Positions 1 to 11,322 of a stretch of DNA of 64,000 nucleotides are shown piece after piece. Each line of letters begins with the position of its first letter. Position 1 is the first letter of the stretch. The stretch spans positions 5,332,001 through 5,396,000 of the forward strand of contig CM082579.2 in NCBI GenBank assembly GCA_040954595.2. Reading direction: 5' to 3'. Source of the DNA: Balanoglossus misakiensis (Eukaryota > Hemichordata). The translations under genes and the position numbers were made by a program. Under the pieces are notes generated by a model. It did not search any database. It was not told where the DNA came from and saw only the letters and a list, made by a program, of their open reading frames with translations.

Positions 1-986
1 TGAGTGACTATGTGAGACTAAAAATTCGAGAAAGCTACGAAAAAAATCGCGCATAGTGGTGATTATAAGACAAAACAATTTCACATTTGTCGGCGTATTT
101 CAAATCATCAGTTATACCAAAAGTACCGAGTCATTTTTTATCAGATTTGCTGTCCTACTGATATAACGTTTTGTATCGACAATTGACTCTCGAAAGTGGA
201 TTTTGTTTTTAGATTTTAGATTAATCCGTGGTAACAAACAAAGCCCCAAAATGGCTACGATGTCGGAAAGTTCTTACGTAACCCTTTATTTGCTTTCGAC
301 GCAGTAGATTGTGTAATTCTCATTAAAGTTCCCAACATATAACCTGTCCCTACAATGACATACTCGTTTCCAAATTTCGCATTCATTCTCCATCTCTGAT
401 CCGCCATTGAGTCACGTGCACCTCCCACGCGTACTTAACCATTGCAAGGACGCGGTGCCCTTTTTATGGTCAAGGTCGACATGACCGAACGTCATTTCAC
501 GTTGAATAACCACGGTCACTCCACACAAAGGTTACAGCGACCATGCGGCCACACATGCTCCAAGTCGAAGGATTTGTGAATGTGTGAATCTGGGAGTATC
601 GAATCTTAAAAAAATATTTTTAAAAAGAACAAACAGCTATACAATTCTTATTGACTAGTTGGCCGAGGTCCATTCTTATCCTGGTGGCGAAATCGTCCAT
701 TTACCGTTACTCTGTAATACATATGATAACAAATGTCTTCACACGCGGAAAGTGAGAACAGCGGAGCCCACTCATTATCGTCGTGACGCACGCGGTCCAC
801 ACCCCTTTATCCGGTAAAAGTGGCGGACAGTCACACCCAAAACCGCTGTATCACACCACCAACTGTCTGGGACAATGCAACGATTTGCTTTTACCGCTAA
901 GGTCCATGCTTTTACGTAATGACTTTTTTTCTCACGAGAACCCAACATGTCCCTTTCGTCTTACAGGCCCACTCAGCCGCAGAAAC
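1..986. other. Region upstream of the small membrane protein gene; nothing certain
   Basis: I recognise no protein domain or RNA here. The bases up to 986 probably contain the promoter and 5' untranslated region of the gene starting at 987. A pyrimidine-rich stretch ending in AG at 965-966 could be a splice acceptor, so the first coding exon might start at 967, with further exons to the left. Confidence 0.3.
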
Positions 987-1392
987 ATGTCGGGTTGGGT
1001 CGGCAGGATGCGTCCTGGTGCCAGCGAGCCCCCAGTGGAATACCACAAGGCCGATAAGTTAATGATCGGAAGCGTCGTCTCGGCCGTAGCTTTATGGATT
1101 GGCGTAAGTCTTTACTTTTGCTTCATCTGGTTCTGAATTAGTGTTTTGGAAAGTGACACCCTTAATTTCAGACATATTCATAATCGACATCCTGATGTCA
1201 CAGATGGCCGCTGATACGAATGGCTGTCAAGATTTCCATTGTGTTATAGTATATTAATACATTAGGTTTTATTCCTATCCCCGCCGTTTTAGTTGCCGGG
1301 GCGTTATTTTTTTAACGGCGCTCTACTCTCTGTTTCACCAGGTGTGTTCAAGCAAAACATTCAACCTCAACCTGGAACCACCAAGGAAGTAG
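987..1392 (+). CDS. Two-exon gene for a 55-residue single-pass membrane protein, function unknown
   Basis: Exon 1 runs 987-1103 and ends at a GTAAGT donor. Exon 2 runs 1342-1392, follows a CACCAG acceptor and ends in TAG. The join is phase 0 and gives 55 residues. The protein has a basic, proline-containing start (MSGWVGRMRPGASEPP), one hydrophobic segment at about residues 27-41 (KLMIGSVVSAVALWIG), and a short basic end (EPPRK). This layout resembles small inner-mitochondrial or ER membrane subunits, but I could not match it to a named family and assign no function. An AATAAA at 1534-1539 fits the 3' end. If the intron is retained, the frame stays open for 11 more codons to a TGA. More coding sequence may lie upstream if the acceptor at 966 is used. 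Confidence 0.5.
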
Positions 1393-1533
1393 ACTGACCG
1401 CGAAATGCAAGCGACGACGAAAGAATGAAAGGAGGACACAGAAGAAGAACGCATGATCCCCTTTCAGTGATTTTCATAGTGTGAAGTGTGTGTGTGTGTG
1501 GAACGAATCAGAACTATGTGAAATAGATAGATG

Positions 1534-1539
1534 AATAAA
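1534..1539 (+). promoter_or_regulatory. Polyadenylation signal AATAAA of the small membrane protein gene
   Basis: An exact AATAAA lies 142 bases after the stop codon at 1390-1392, in an A/T-rich stretch. It is a plausible 3' end signal for the two-exon gene. Confidence 0.45.
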
Positions 1540-1559
1540 TCCATATTCTATCACAAGCC

Positions 1560-2552
1560 GTTAGAGTCAGGTTTATACCACTACTGTAGAAACCATGTAC
1601 ATTATATTTTAAAGGAATAAGTCTGATTTTCGGGCCTCCGAAATTTTTTAAACAATATTGCAGAAAAAGTGGAATTGTTATTTGTTTTAGACAATATTCT
1701 TAATATTGATTCTTTGGAACCCGCAGATTACATATCGTTGTGTGGTAAAGAGAATATATTTTAATTTTGATTAGGCTGATGGGGCACAAAGACCCAAGAT
1801 TGTTTTTAAATCTCAGGTATGCCATTTCCTTTTCAGATATTGTCCATCTATTTATATCATAATATATGACATAAATTATTATGTTCTGTTTTGATTTCCA
1901 GTATGTTATTCGAATAAATTTAGCTTTTTTTCTCGCAAAAAATGTACTGAGTGTTTGATGTTTGTACAGATAGAAAAGGAGTTGAATGCAGTATAATGTA
2001 CATGTACTAGTAATATCCAGACTTAAAAAGCATGACTTAAAGAGCGTATAGCTCGTCTCACACGCATGTTCCAGCTGTAGCCGCTGGTTACAATACAATA
2101 CAATACAATAATATTATTATTACAGATCTCTGAAATAGTGTTGCCACAAACTATAATTTAGGGGCTTTCAAAATACATGAGGGAATAAATAAAAAAATAG
2201 ACTAAGCTCTCGTAAGTTAGCTTCGTTCTTGTTGAAGTCATGGTACAGTTAAAACCGAGTTTCAAAAAGCATTTTTAGTTAACATGCTATACTAAATATT
2301 TGTTGGTTTGTTTTTCTGTGTGAAAGTTTTCTGAATATAATAAATGACAACTATGTTTAGTGACCAAAATATACACAAATATTCCTATAAGGAAGACGAC
2401 ATTATTAAATTACGGTGAATATGGCCGCTGGAGGCTCATATGCCTCGAGCGGAAAACTCATGTGACTCCCCCCCCCCCTCTCTCTCTCTCTCTCTCTACC
2501 TCTACCTCTACCCCTCTCTCTTCCTCTCCCACCCTCCCTTTCAACGCAACTA
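1560..2552. other. Gene-free A/T-rich interval between convergent 3' ends
   Basis: No coding exon is visible. The right part should hold the 3' untranslated region of the minus-strand PDGF/VEGF-like gene. A CAATA pentanucleotide run sits at about 2090-2111 and a pyrimidine-only tract, with CT and CTAC repeats, at about 2468-2535. Confidence 0.4.
2468..2550. repeat. Pyrimidine tract with poly-C and (CT)n microsatellite
   Basis: A run of C is followed by about ten CT units, then CTAC units and further C/T-only sequence. It lies just downstream (minus sense) of the stop codon of the PDGF/VEGF-like gene. Confidence 0.8.
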
Positions 2553-4756
2553 CTAGTTGATAATCATCTGTTCGGTCGCCATTGTCCCCGATCGTTCACG
2601 TTTTCTTTCCTTCCTTCTAATTCTACGTTCTTCCTCGTTTCGTTCCCGGTTTCGGCGGCGCCCATCCTTCCTGCGACGTGCCTTATCCTTCTTTCTCTTC
2701 TTTGGTTTGCTTTTCTGTGTTGTAATGGGGCTGTCAGTGCCGGCGCTTCGAAGGAGGAAATGGCAAAGAGTCATATAAGGGAGTTGTTATGATTCATATC
2801 GCCCATGCTTTGTCCAAATTTAAATATCAGACGTGAGCTGTTACATGGCAGGATTTTTGGTGTTCTGTATATAGCAGTTCCGTACTTTCATATCCGAGAA
2901 ACAGTCACGTGATATCTCGAAAGGTCTCGTGGAATCTGGAAAATGGTCTATTGCCTCTTCATGGCTGCTTACCTTGGGCAGTCATTGGTTTTGCCGCCTT
3001 CGCCATCGCTGCACAGATTTATGAGAAGGTCGCCGCTGCAGGTGTTGGTATAGATACACCTGCAAGCTTTGTGGTCGCTGACCTCTATTGTCATTGTCTT
3101 GTTGTCTGTCGGTTCGTCTGGAGCTAGTACAATTTCCTGGAAATGAAGAAACGATAAATTGCGACAACAATTCTTGTATTGGATGTGGGGTGAACGTGTA
3201 CACTAGGGATACACATCATTACACGTCCATTCGCTCACGTGGTGCGTTTTGAAACTGTTGTCTCCTGTGTTGTCTTGTGTCTTATTTGTCCTTCCGTCTA
3301 TTTGTTTGTTTTCTTGCTTGCTTGATTGTTTGCTTGCTTGTTTGCTTGCTTGCTTAACAAACTGGCTTGTTTAAAAGAGGGAAAGTTGTGGTAACAGACT
3401 CACTTTTTTGACAAACGCTATCCACGTAGGAACACACCTCTGGTCCGCAGAAGAGCAGCAACCGCCACAGCGATGCAGCAACAGGCAGCGCGGGAAAGTC
3501 TGGTGAGTGTGTTGTACAAAGGCGCCTGGTGCGACGATGCTACAGTAGGCTGGATCTCGTAATATGTCGTGGACCGACACGACCACTGGTAACGGCTTGC
3601 AACTCGACATTTCAAACTCGTCGTTGGCTACCCAAACAAAAATAGAACACAGCTGACATCGTCACTTTCTAGATAATATCTTGAAAATGCCCCCAGAGCA
3701 GAAATAATATTTTAAGGAAGTACGGCCACCATGTCGACACGCCTGTTTTATTCCTAGGATTTTCCGGGAAAATTCACGTCGGTTGGTCAGCTGATCACGT
3801 ACTGTTTATTTAGCGGGTTAATCCCCCTCGAATGGCAAATCTCTTGGAAAAGCTACTAGTCGATCAATCTGATTAAAATCAGATGTAGGGTACGGCGACG
3901 TCTTTTACTTGCGCGGTATTCTCTTATCCTGTCTCCTCAGAGGCGCAAGTAAAAGACGTCGCCGTACCCTACATCTGATTTTAATCAGATTGCCAATCGG
4001 TTGGATTGGCTGAGGCAATTAAACATATGGACAGCTTTTTATGAACTATACCTGCAGAAATCCGGGTCTCTCTGGACTTATGTCGACTGTTGCGACCGTG
4101 TTGTGGAGCATCCGAAAGAGTCATATCGTCGGAGAATAAATCCCACGGTTGTCCCGTTATCTTTGTGGGAATAGATAACAGAAGCAAATGTTACCCGACA
4201 TCGCCGAGCTGAATACAAATTTCCGATTATGCATCCCTGTCCGTACTTTTTGCTAAGAGAAAGTGTTCTCCCTTTCCCGACAGTCACCTCCCTGCACCGT
4301 ATATCAACCCAACGGCCGACAGTGACGCCTATATCAAGTCGCGTATCACTTTCAGCATTATCTGCAGCGCTTGGGAGAAATATGCTGAATCAGCAAGTTT
4401 TTTTTTTTTTACTATCGCCTAATTTCACAGCCTTGTATAAAAAATTGTATTTCAAAAAGCAAATATTTATTATACTTGCAAGGGAGAATCTAAAAGTCCC
4501 CAATTAAAAGATTTACTTTCGATTTTACCGAGCGTATACATCCTTAAACCCCAAGCTGTGCTTGCACCAGTCTCCGCTCCCCTGTCCCCATCTCCCTGTG
4601 TGTCACTGTCTCTCTCACACATACCCTCACCTGTTTTTGACCCTCCACGGACCCTCTTCCCGTGCCGTCGGATTTTGGCTCTTGTCTACACAAGGTCGGG
4701 GTCGACACATGAACCAAGCAATAGATAAGTAACAACAGCATGCTTGCGGGCTCCAT
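2553..4756 (-). CDS. PDGF/VEGF-family secreted growth factor with basic C-terminal tail
   Basis: Exons in transcript order: 4756-4631 (GTGAGG donor), 3652-3404 (GTGAGT donor), 3136-2973 (GTAAGC donor), 2730-2553 (TAG stop). All joins keep frame and give 238 residues. Exon 1 encodes a signal peptide (MEPASMLLLLIYCLVHV). Exon 2 holds the cystine-knot core: SSCKPLP, then PRCLLLHRCGGCC, then QRCVPT. Exon 3 closes it with DHKACRCIY. This is the eight-cysteine PDGF/VEGF pattern, at residues about 60-152. It is followed by more cysteines and a Lys/Arg-rich tail (KPKKRKKDKARRRK and onwards) like the retention tails of PDGF and VEGF. Members of this family are dimeric ligands of receptor tyrosine kinases. 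The start of exon 2 is the weak point: the better-looking acceptor, at 3628, breaks the phase with exon 1, while the in-frame one at 3653 has a poor pyrimidine tract, so a missed exon is possible. An in-frame upstream Met lies at 4792. Confidence 0.8.
3298..3356. repeat. TTGC/TTGT tetranucleotide microsatellite
   Basis: Imperfect tandem TTGC and TTGT units lie in the intron between exons 2 and 3 of the PDGF/VEGF-like gene. Confidence 0.75.
3865..3992. repeat. Perfect 50-bp inverted repeat with 28-base loop
   Basis: Bases 3865-3914 are the exact reverse complement of 3943-3992, with 3915-3942 between them. There are no mismatches over 50 positions, and the match stops abruptly at both ends. 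It lies in the first intron of the PDGF/VEGF-like gene. No terminal motif or target-site duplication marks it as a known transposon. Confidence 0.95.
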
Positions 4757-6212
4757 GGTGGCATGGAAATCGAGGAATTCAAAGTTGTCCAAAATGAAAC
4801 AAGTAGGTATGGAGGTTGCGTTTATATATCATTACCTCTGCAAACAATGCATACATTGACTGATTTTCATAAGTAATGACATTAGGCCTATTATGGACGG
4901 GAAAACCCTCTGAAAGTCCGAAGCAGCGAAAATCTTGTAATTTATGAGTACGGGTTATGATTATAATAGTCATGCTTAAAATTAACGTCCCGGTGTATGA
5001 TTTAACCGCCACGTGATTATGCAGCAACAAAATATTGCTGAGAAATTGAGGTGACGACAGCTACACGTATAGGAAAGAACCAGAGTAGAAAAACGTGACA
5101 TTCAAAAGTATTTTTATACTGACATTGATAGTATTCATTGAGGAAACTATAGAATGGGTTTTGCTGGAAAAATTACCCAGGATATTAAAACTGGATAATA
5201 TTATTACTGCAGCCATGGTCAGGTTTATTTTGGTTTGTTCTTTTTAAAACCAGAATTGTCAATCGGATTTCCATGCGGAACTTTCCACCGCGTCAAATGT
5301 TAGCACCACTGTGAGAGATTAATTTCTTATGTATATTACGTCTCTATAATATCGCGGGCTTTTAAAACTTACGTGGCCTAACTACACCGCTTTCTGAACT
5401 CTGGGCTTAGGCTTTAATTTGTAAACTTCACACTATATGTAGACGATTACCAGGAAATACAAGCATAGATTTGGGTGACTGTACTTATTGCAACAAAAGA
5501 CATGCAGTGTGAAACTATACTCATTATTCTGTGCACGTGCACATCATTCTGACTGAAAACAGTTCAAATATTTACGGAAGATCTTTATTCAGCATGATCC
5601 TGAAGTAGAATAAAAGCTCACGTTATTTTCAGTCATTTCTATTGCTTTCAGACCCTGTCAGCATCCTGTGGCTGTCGACAACTCCGAGCATTGAAACGCC
5701 TATGGTTGAGTAAGAGGGGCACGTTTTGTGTCGAATATGTAAAAAAAACTACCAAATATTTGGCAACTCCGTCATTTTATGTAATGAATTTGAATTTCAA
5801 TCACAAGGGACTTACAGACACAATCGTGAGGCGTCACGTTCAAAAATATGAAGCCCGGCAACCTTTCATTTTTTTTCGTTCATTTCCGCGAACGGCATGG
5901 CGAAAGCATGATCTCAGGTATATGTAGAAATCTAGAATTTTAACTGCAAATTTCGTTTCGCGTTTTCTTGTCTGTAAGATCTTGATGCCTTGACCCTTGT
6001 TACAAAGAATTAAAGTCCCTGGCCACTTCTCACTAAAACAACTTCGGAGAAAAAAAAATGTAGATTATGTTCCAAGATGATTCCCAGGGTACAGTAAGTC
6101 GTATTGGTGGATCGACAGTACTGGGAATTTGTGGTCAGACGATATTTGCAGGACGGACTTTCTGTCTCGTTAGGCGTCACGCGATGCCACGGACTGAGCA
6201 CGACTTCCGGTG

Positions 6213-6283
6213 AGAATGAATGAATGAACGAATGAATGAATGAATGGCAGACAGACAGACAGACAGACAGACTGACTGACTGA
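6213..6283. repeat. Adjacent (GAAT)n and (AGAC)n/(TGAC)n microsatellites
   Basis: About seven GAAT-type units are followed directly by about seven AGAC units and then TGAC units. These are ordinary slippage-prone tetranucleotide tracts. Confidence 0.85.
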
Positions 6284-8379
6284 TTCATTGATCGACATCC
6301 TTCAAATGTTCCTAAACGCACAGTCGTGTATTTTCAACGTATATCAGCCTTATAACAATACTTATACAGCATCACTCGAAAATGTGTTACTGAACATCAA
6401 TGGTCTGAAATTTGGACGATACCTCCTATAAAGACAGGTGACCCGTTCGCTCATCCACTAAGACGTCTGGGCAAAAGGCACCCGTTGGCGGCCCCCAGAT
6501 CCAATTGACCTACAATCCTCAGTGACGAGATTATGTCAGATGTGATCGGCATTTTAATGTATTTTATAACTGCTTGTTTAAAACTCTAGCTAGTAGTATC
6601 CGGGAGTAGTTTCACTTATATCAGTACTGGGAAAATGTTGCTAATATGACAATGTTAATTTAGTAGCGTTTTCACTGAAGTACCTGCCGCTTGCACAGGT
6701 ATGACATCATTTGTATACGCAATTGAAAATGAAACTGATAATGATGTGTTTTAGAGGTTAAAAATGCGTTTTCTTTCTCTTGCCAGCATGCTTACTGTGT
6801 GTGCCATTGTGTGTGCTGCCATGCAACCGGGCGCTATCATTCACCGACCCTCTAACTGAAACTCCACCTGCCTCTAAACCAAAGATTTATGGACCCGCAT
6901 CTGCTGAAATTTCAAGATTTACGATTTATCGTGAAAAGGGAAACTGGGCCAGGTAATACATGGACCTCTCCTAAAATAGACTCAACTTGAACTTGAACTG
7001 CTACCAGCATCAAGACCACGTGAAAATGAACCCAGTCGGGCGGTACATATATACCCCCCCCCCCAACACACACATTCCCCTCCCAATTGAGACTATTGCT
7101 GTTTCATGTTTCATGCAACAGGGGACTCAGTGTGGGTTAGAATCCCATTATGGTTGTCGTCCCGTCGTATTGCTTACGTTAGAGGGTTGCACATTGAATG
7201 AGGTATCAGCAACGAAGCCATGCGCACCTGAATGGAGTGTGACACCTCACTGGCCAATCAGAGAAGACTTGCGCCTCACCTAAGGAAACGCCTTTCAATG
7301 CGCACACAAAGTGTTGCACTGACGCTTTTCACCACTTTCGAAGCAGCGTTGCGGTCGGGCCCATCGACGGTGGCGCAACTTTAAGTAAAAAAACTTGGTA
7401 AGTAGACAAGATGGTACAGTTTGTGACATCGAGAGTAACAACACCTATCGTTTTAAGTGCCTCTTTTCAAAGTTCGTCAGATGGATAAATCGCAATTGTT
7501 GTGGCATGTTTTGTGCGCTGATACCGCGACTTTTCTTTTCTTGGTGATATATTGGTGAACAGATTGTTGACCTGATTAGCATACCTCAACATTTACTCTG
7601 ACGCCGCGGATAGTCCGCATTTAGTAATCCTATTATTATATTGTGAGATTTGTGGTGAACTCAGCTTCTTAAGAATACAAAAAACTGTGTCTGAAATACG
7701 TGGTGCGCAGTTCGTATGCGGCCTCGAGTTGACCCGAACGCCGAATACGGAGGGCGGTGAGGGTCATCACGTCTGGATGGAGAAGAGATGCGACGAAGGA
7801 CAGTACTATTTGCACAGGTGAAGGACGGTGCAGTGGAAGTTGTACAAATAATAGTGTGGGTGTCAGTAGTATACTAAACCCTAGGCAAAAGAAAGCATTG
7901 TCTGAACAGAATAGGCTAAGAGACAGTATTATCGAAACTGAACAATCTTAGAAGACCAGTAAAAGAAATATAGACGGACGAATTGCGTGTCTCAGGGGTG
8001 AGGTCATTTTTTTTCTTTTACACCTTACATTGTAACTCGAGTCGAATTTAGAGGACACGACAGTCACGTGTTGTTCCACAGTAGGGCATACCTATACCAT
8101 AGAGTTTTAGACCCTACAATCTATAGACATACCTCTTCCTTTACAACATCGCTAACCTCGTTACTGTCCGGGATTTTGTTTTCCGCGGAGGGTCATGGCA
8201 TTATTACGTGCAGATACCAGATGTTTACTCAAGAGTGTTGTTTGTGTTATTGGTCACGTAACTACGAACAAACTGAGGTATGAGTTGGCGATGAGAGAAT
8301 GCGCAGTTTCCAGACTCAATAGACCGAAAAGTGCGTCTGAACTTTTAGCTTTCAAAGCAAAGATACGGTGAACTTCTTC

Positions 8380-8415
8380 GTATACCCACAGACGGACTCT
8401 TTGTCTGTGGTATAC
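8380..8415. repeat. Short hairpin, 13-14 bp arms
   Basis: 8380-8393 pairs with 8403-8415 except for one missing G, with a 9-base loop. It has no pyrimidine tail or coding context that would give it a function. Confidence 0.6.
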
Positions 8416-9236
8416 CGTGCATATAGTTATACGATGGAATAGATTTGCAAGTCAGTGGATGACGCCCAACCCTCACCCTTTCTAAAATTCGTGCAATGTA
8501 CAATCAAAATTTGTTTGAGGGTGATTTGCCAGAGTTACAACTACAGGTCTTTGCACAGAGGGAATTTGCGACATGTGTTTTTCCCTCTGTCGACAACCCA
8601 AGTTGGCTTTTTACTTCGATCAATTGCTTTGGGGTCGTTCAAGTTTCCACACAACTTCGTACATTTTGGCTGCGTTGCCGATTTTTGAACACGTGGCTTA
8701 TCAGACGCGTTTCGCTTTAAATACGCGAGGTAAAATTTTACTTACTTCTCTTTTCCGATAGAATACATGCTGACTCCCTCACGGGCGGCAATCCACACCC
8801 CGCACGGTACAGCTGCGTTTCCACAGCCAGGTGTGAAGGCCAAGCTTGTGAACATGACGCCAAATATCACAACAATAGAGACCATGCATAACCTTTTGTT
8901 TCAAACGTAAACGAATTAAATGCGTTGAAATTCTCCCGTCCAAGCACGCTGATGTATCCAACATGTGGAATTAAAAACGGGAGACGAACGAAAGAAACAT
9001 GACAATTAATCGAGAAAAATAAGGTGATTACAAAAAAAGCACGAAAACTTGAAACAATTACAATTTTTCGAATTCCACCGCCTTTAACTTCGTTCCCGTC
9101 ACCAGCCATTACAGAGGGACTGTGGGACAATCCTTTGCTCTGTAACTGGGAGGTCAGCGTGCGAGAATATTTAGGGTCAAATAAACAATCGCTGACAAGC
9201 CACGGTTGAGTGACCGTGCTCAGGCCGCCAATGCGG

Positions 9237-9362
9237 TATGGAGTGTAATTCATGCCAAAATTAGCACACAGCTTTTCGATGAGAGTATTCACTTTTCGAT
9301 GAGAGTATGAATACTCTCATCGAAAAGCTGTGTGCTAATTTTGGCATGAATTACACTCCATA
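9237..9362. repeat. Perfect 55-bp inverted duplication with 16-base spacer
   Basis: 9237-9291 is the exact reverse complement of 9308-9362. The 16-base spacer (9292-9307) repeats the sequence at the inner end of the left arm. An eight-base word, AATGCGGT, lies at both outer edges (9230-9237 and 9362-9369). Identity without decay implies a recent event or gene-conversion-like maintenance. Confidence 0.95.
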
Positions 9363-9833
9363 ATGCGGTGTCCGCGATGCGACAAAACACTATTCTTGCG
9401 TGTTGATTGAGTACCGGAGATGTCACGTGCACTCAAAAGGCATTCGTTATTCGTCATTCAGAAAGTGCGTGCGATCTTCACTCTTTCCTTCAAGCCCAAT
9501 AAAAGGCAGGGCGCGACCACCACTATCATTGTCGGGAACATTTTTGAATTGGCTGGATTGTACTGGTCGTCAACACATAAATTTTAAACCTGACAAAGCG
9601 AGGGTATATCAACAGTGTGGTCCTTCGTCATAAACGACCTTGGCTTCTTCCTAAACTGCGATAAACCTTGAAAGTTTTTTTTCTGTTACTGGGAAGCAAT
9701 ATTGTCATTTCATATAATACAAGCGTGCAGACTACACATGCAGATAGTGCAGTATCGTCTGTTGCTGAGAGTTCTCTATTATACTTATTGCCGTGTCTCG
9801 GAATTTTGATTGGTAAGCCCATTTCTTGTTCTG

Positions 9834-10025
9834 TTAAAGGTATACAGTCACCTCCAGTTTACATATGCCCATTATATGATTGAAATGGCTTATTTTGTGT
9901 TCTAAAGAACACATGGTGGCGCTCGTTTTTCGCGTGTGCCACCAACTGAAAATCGGTGATTGGCTATATCTCAATTTGCCATGGTAACTGTAGCTAAATT
10001 TGCATAGTTGACGGTACACCTTTAA
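9834..10025. mobile_element. Short non-autonomous element with TTAA ends (family A, copy 1)
   Basis: The left end reads TTAAAGGTATACAGTCA and the right end, read inward, TTAAAGGTGTACCGTCA, so 15 of 17 bases match as terminal inverted repeats. Both ends carry TTAA, the target used by piggyBac-type transposons. The element is 192 bp and encodes nothing. A second, diverged copy shares its left end and a GTGATTGGCT word at 51485. The piggyBac assignment rests on TTAA alone. Confidence 0.75.
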
Positions 10026-11322
10026 ATCTTACATTTTTGTGCCTTTATTTTACAGCGCAACAATATTCAATGTTCATTACTTCACTTTATAAGCAAACGA
10101 GTAAACTTCTGAAACTTTATTGACCATGAACCACGACATAAGCAGACTAGCCTTTGCTCGGACTAGTCACCGTAGCGACCGGGTTGGCAAATGAAAGAAA
10201 CGTTTATATTGGTTTCCAGTAACAATTACAACATTCCTGGGTTTAAGCGCGGTCTTCTTTGCTAAGTGAATCGGTGCTGTAAGTTAGAATCCCACAAAAT
10301 CATACATGTGTACAAGTTTAGGAAACAGTCGAGGTCGTTTCTGACGAAGTGCATTATACATGTATACCGGAAATGACTACCCCATCGTTCCCCGAACAGA
10401 CGGTAAATGGGCAAATATTGGGTTAATTTGTTATTTATTATAAAACTGGAACAAGTAAACAAGGGCAATGATGGACAGACAGACGTTTTGTGATAAAACT
10501 AAATTGTTAGATCAATGTTTTTTTCTCTCAATGCCATTTTCTAATTTATATGATGGTTCCCAAAAACCCCACAAGATCCATTGAAGCTGATTGGTATCGT
10601 TTCCTCAATTTTTACACTTCTTTCAAAATATTTACCTAACAATGTTTACAACTGTAGGTATCTTCAAAACTTGTGCTCTGTTCAGGTGTTTACTTAGTGA
10701 CGAGATCATAAAGGTGAATGATCCGATTCAGCTTTACTGACCCATATACATGACCGCATTATTCATGTTGAACATTGGCAGGCAAAGAGACCTTCTTTTA
10801 GAATCGCATGCTGCGGTCACCCTACTTGAGTGACAGTGCACATACCCATTACTTGTACATACTAAGTCTCTGGTTTAATTGTTTTGGACCATTAATCTAT
10901 GCACTCTCTTGGCCTAAGGGGGGGGGGCAACTTTTTTTTTGAAGTATGCTGGTTGAAGACCTACTGCTAGTGTATGCCTGACATCCCATGAGTTGCTTGC
11001 GCATGCGTATTTTGTCGCGACTGTCAAATTAATGCATGCTTGGTCTCTCCAGACAAACAGCCTACCTGTGGATACCAGTACATACGCGCGACCTGGTTCA
11101 GGTACGATATCTCGTCGGTTAGAAAGTGATTAATGCTTTCCTTTTACTACCTTAAAAACTAAAGGTGTGCCTGTCCTTTTTTATCATCAACCAGGTTGCC
11201 TCCGCGCTACTGAAAGTCAACGAAGCGAATCCACAAATCGGCGCACCTGGTAAAAGTGCAAAAAAAAGTGCGACTTATTTGCAGACCACTCCCGATCCCG
11301 CTGTAGGTGACACTTTCTCGTC

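Larger units (their letters stand above)
4793..11322. other. Gene-poor interval of about 6.5 kb
   Basis: I found no conserved protein domain on either strand. The interval holds tetranucleotide repeats (6213-6283), a small hairpin at 8380-8415, a 55-bp inverted duplication (9237-9362) and a TTAA-flanked short element (9834-10025). Two stretches look like possible 5' untranslated exons of the SLC6 gene: one ending at a GTAAGT donor near 7400, and one about 11052-11101 between a CTCCAG acceptor and a GTACGA donor. Neither can be confirmed without transcripts. Confidence 0.45.

Noticed and set aside
2557-2778. Plus-strand frame rich in Ser, Phe and Arg
   Set aside because: It is the opposite strand of the basic tail exon of the PDGF/VEGF-like gene.
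8867-9292. 141-codon minus-strand open frame
   Set aside because: Its first codons lie in the recent inverted duplication and the rest has no domain, only a run of hydrophobic residues. No splice or promoter context supports it.
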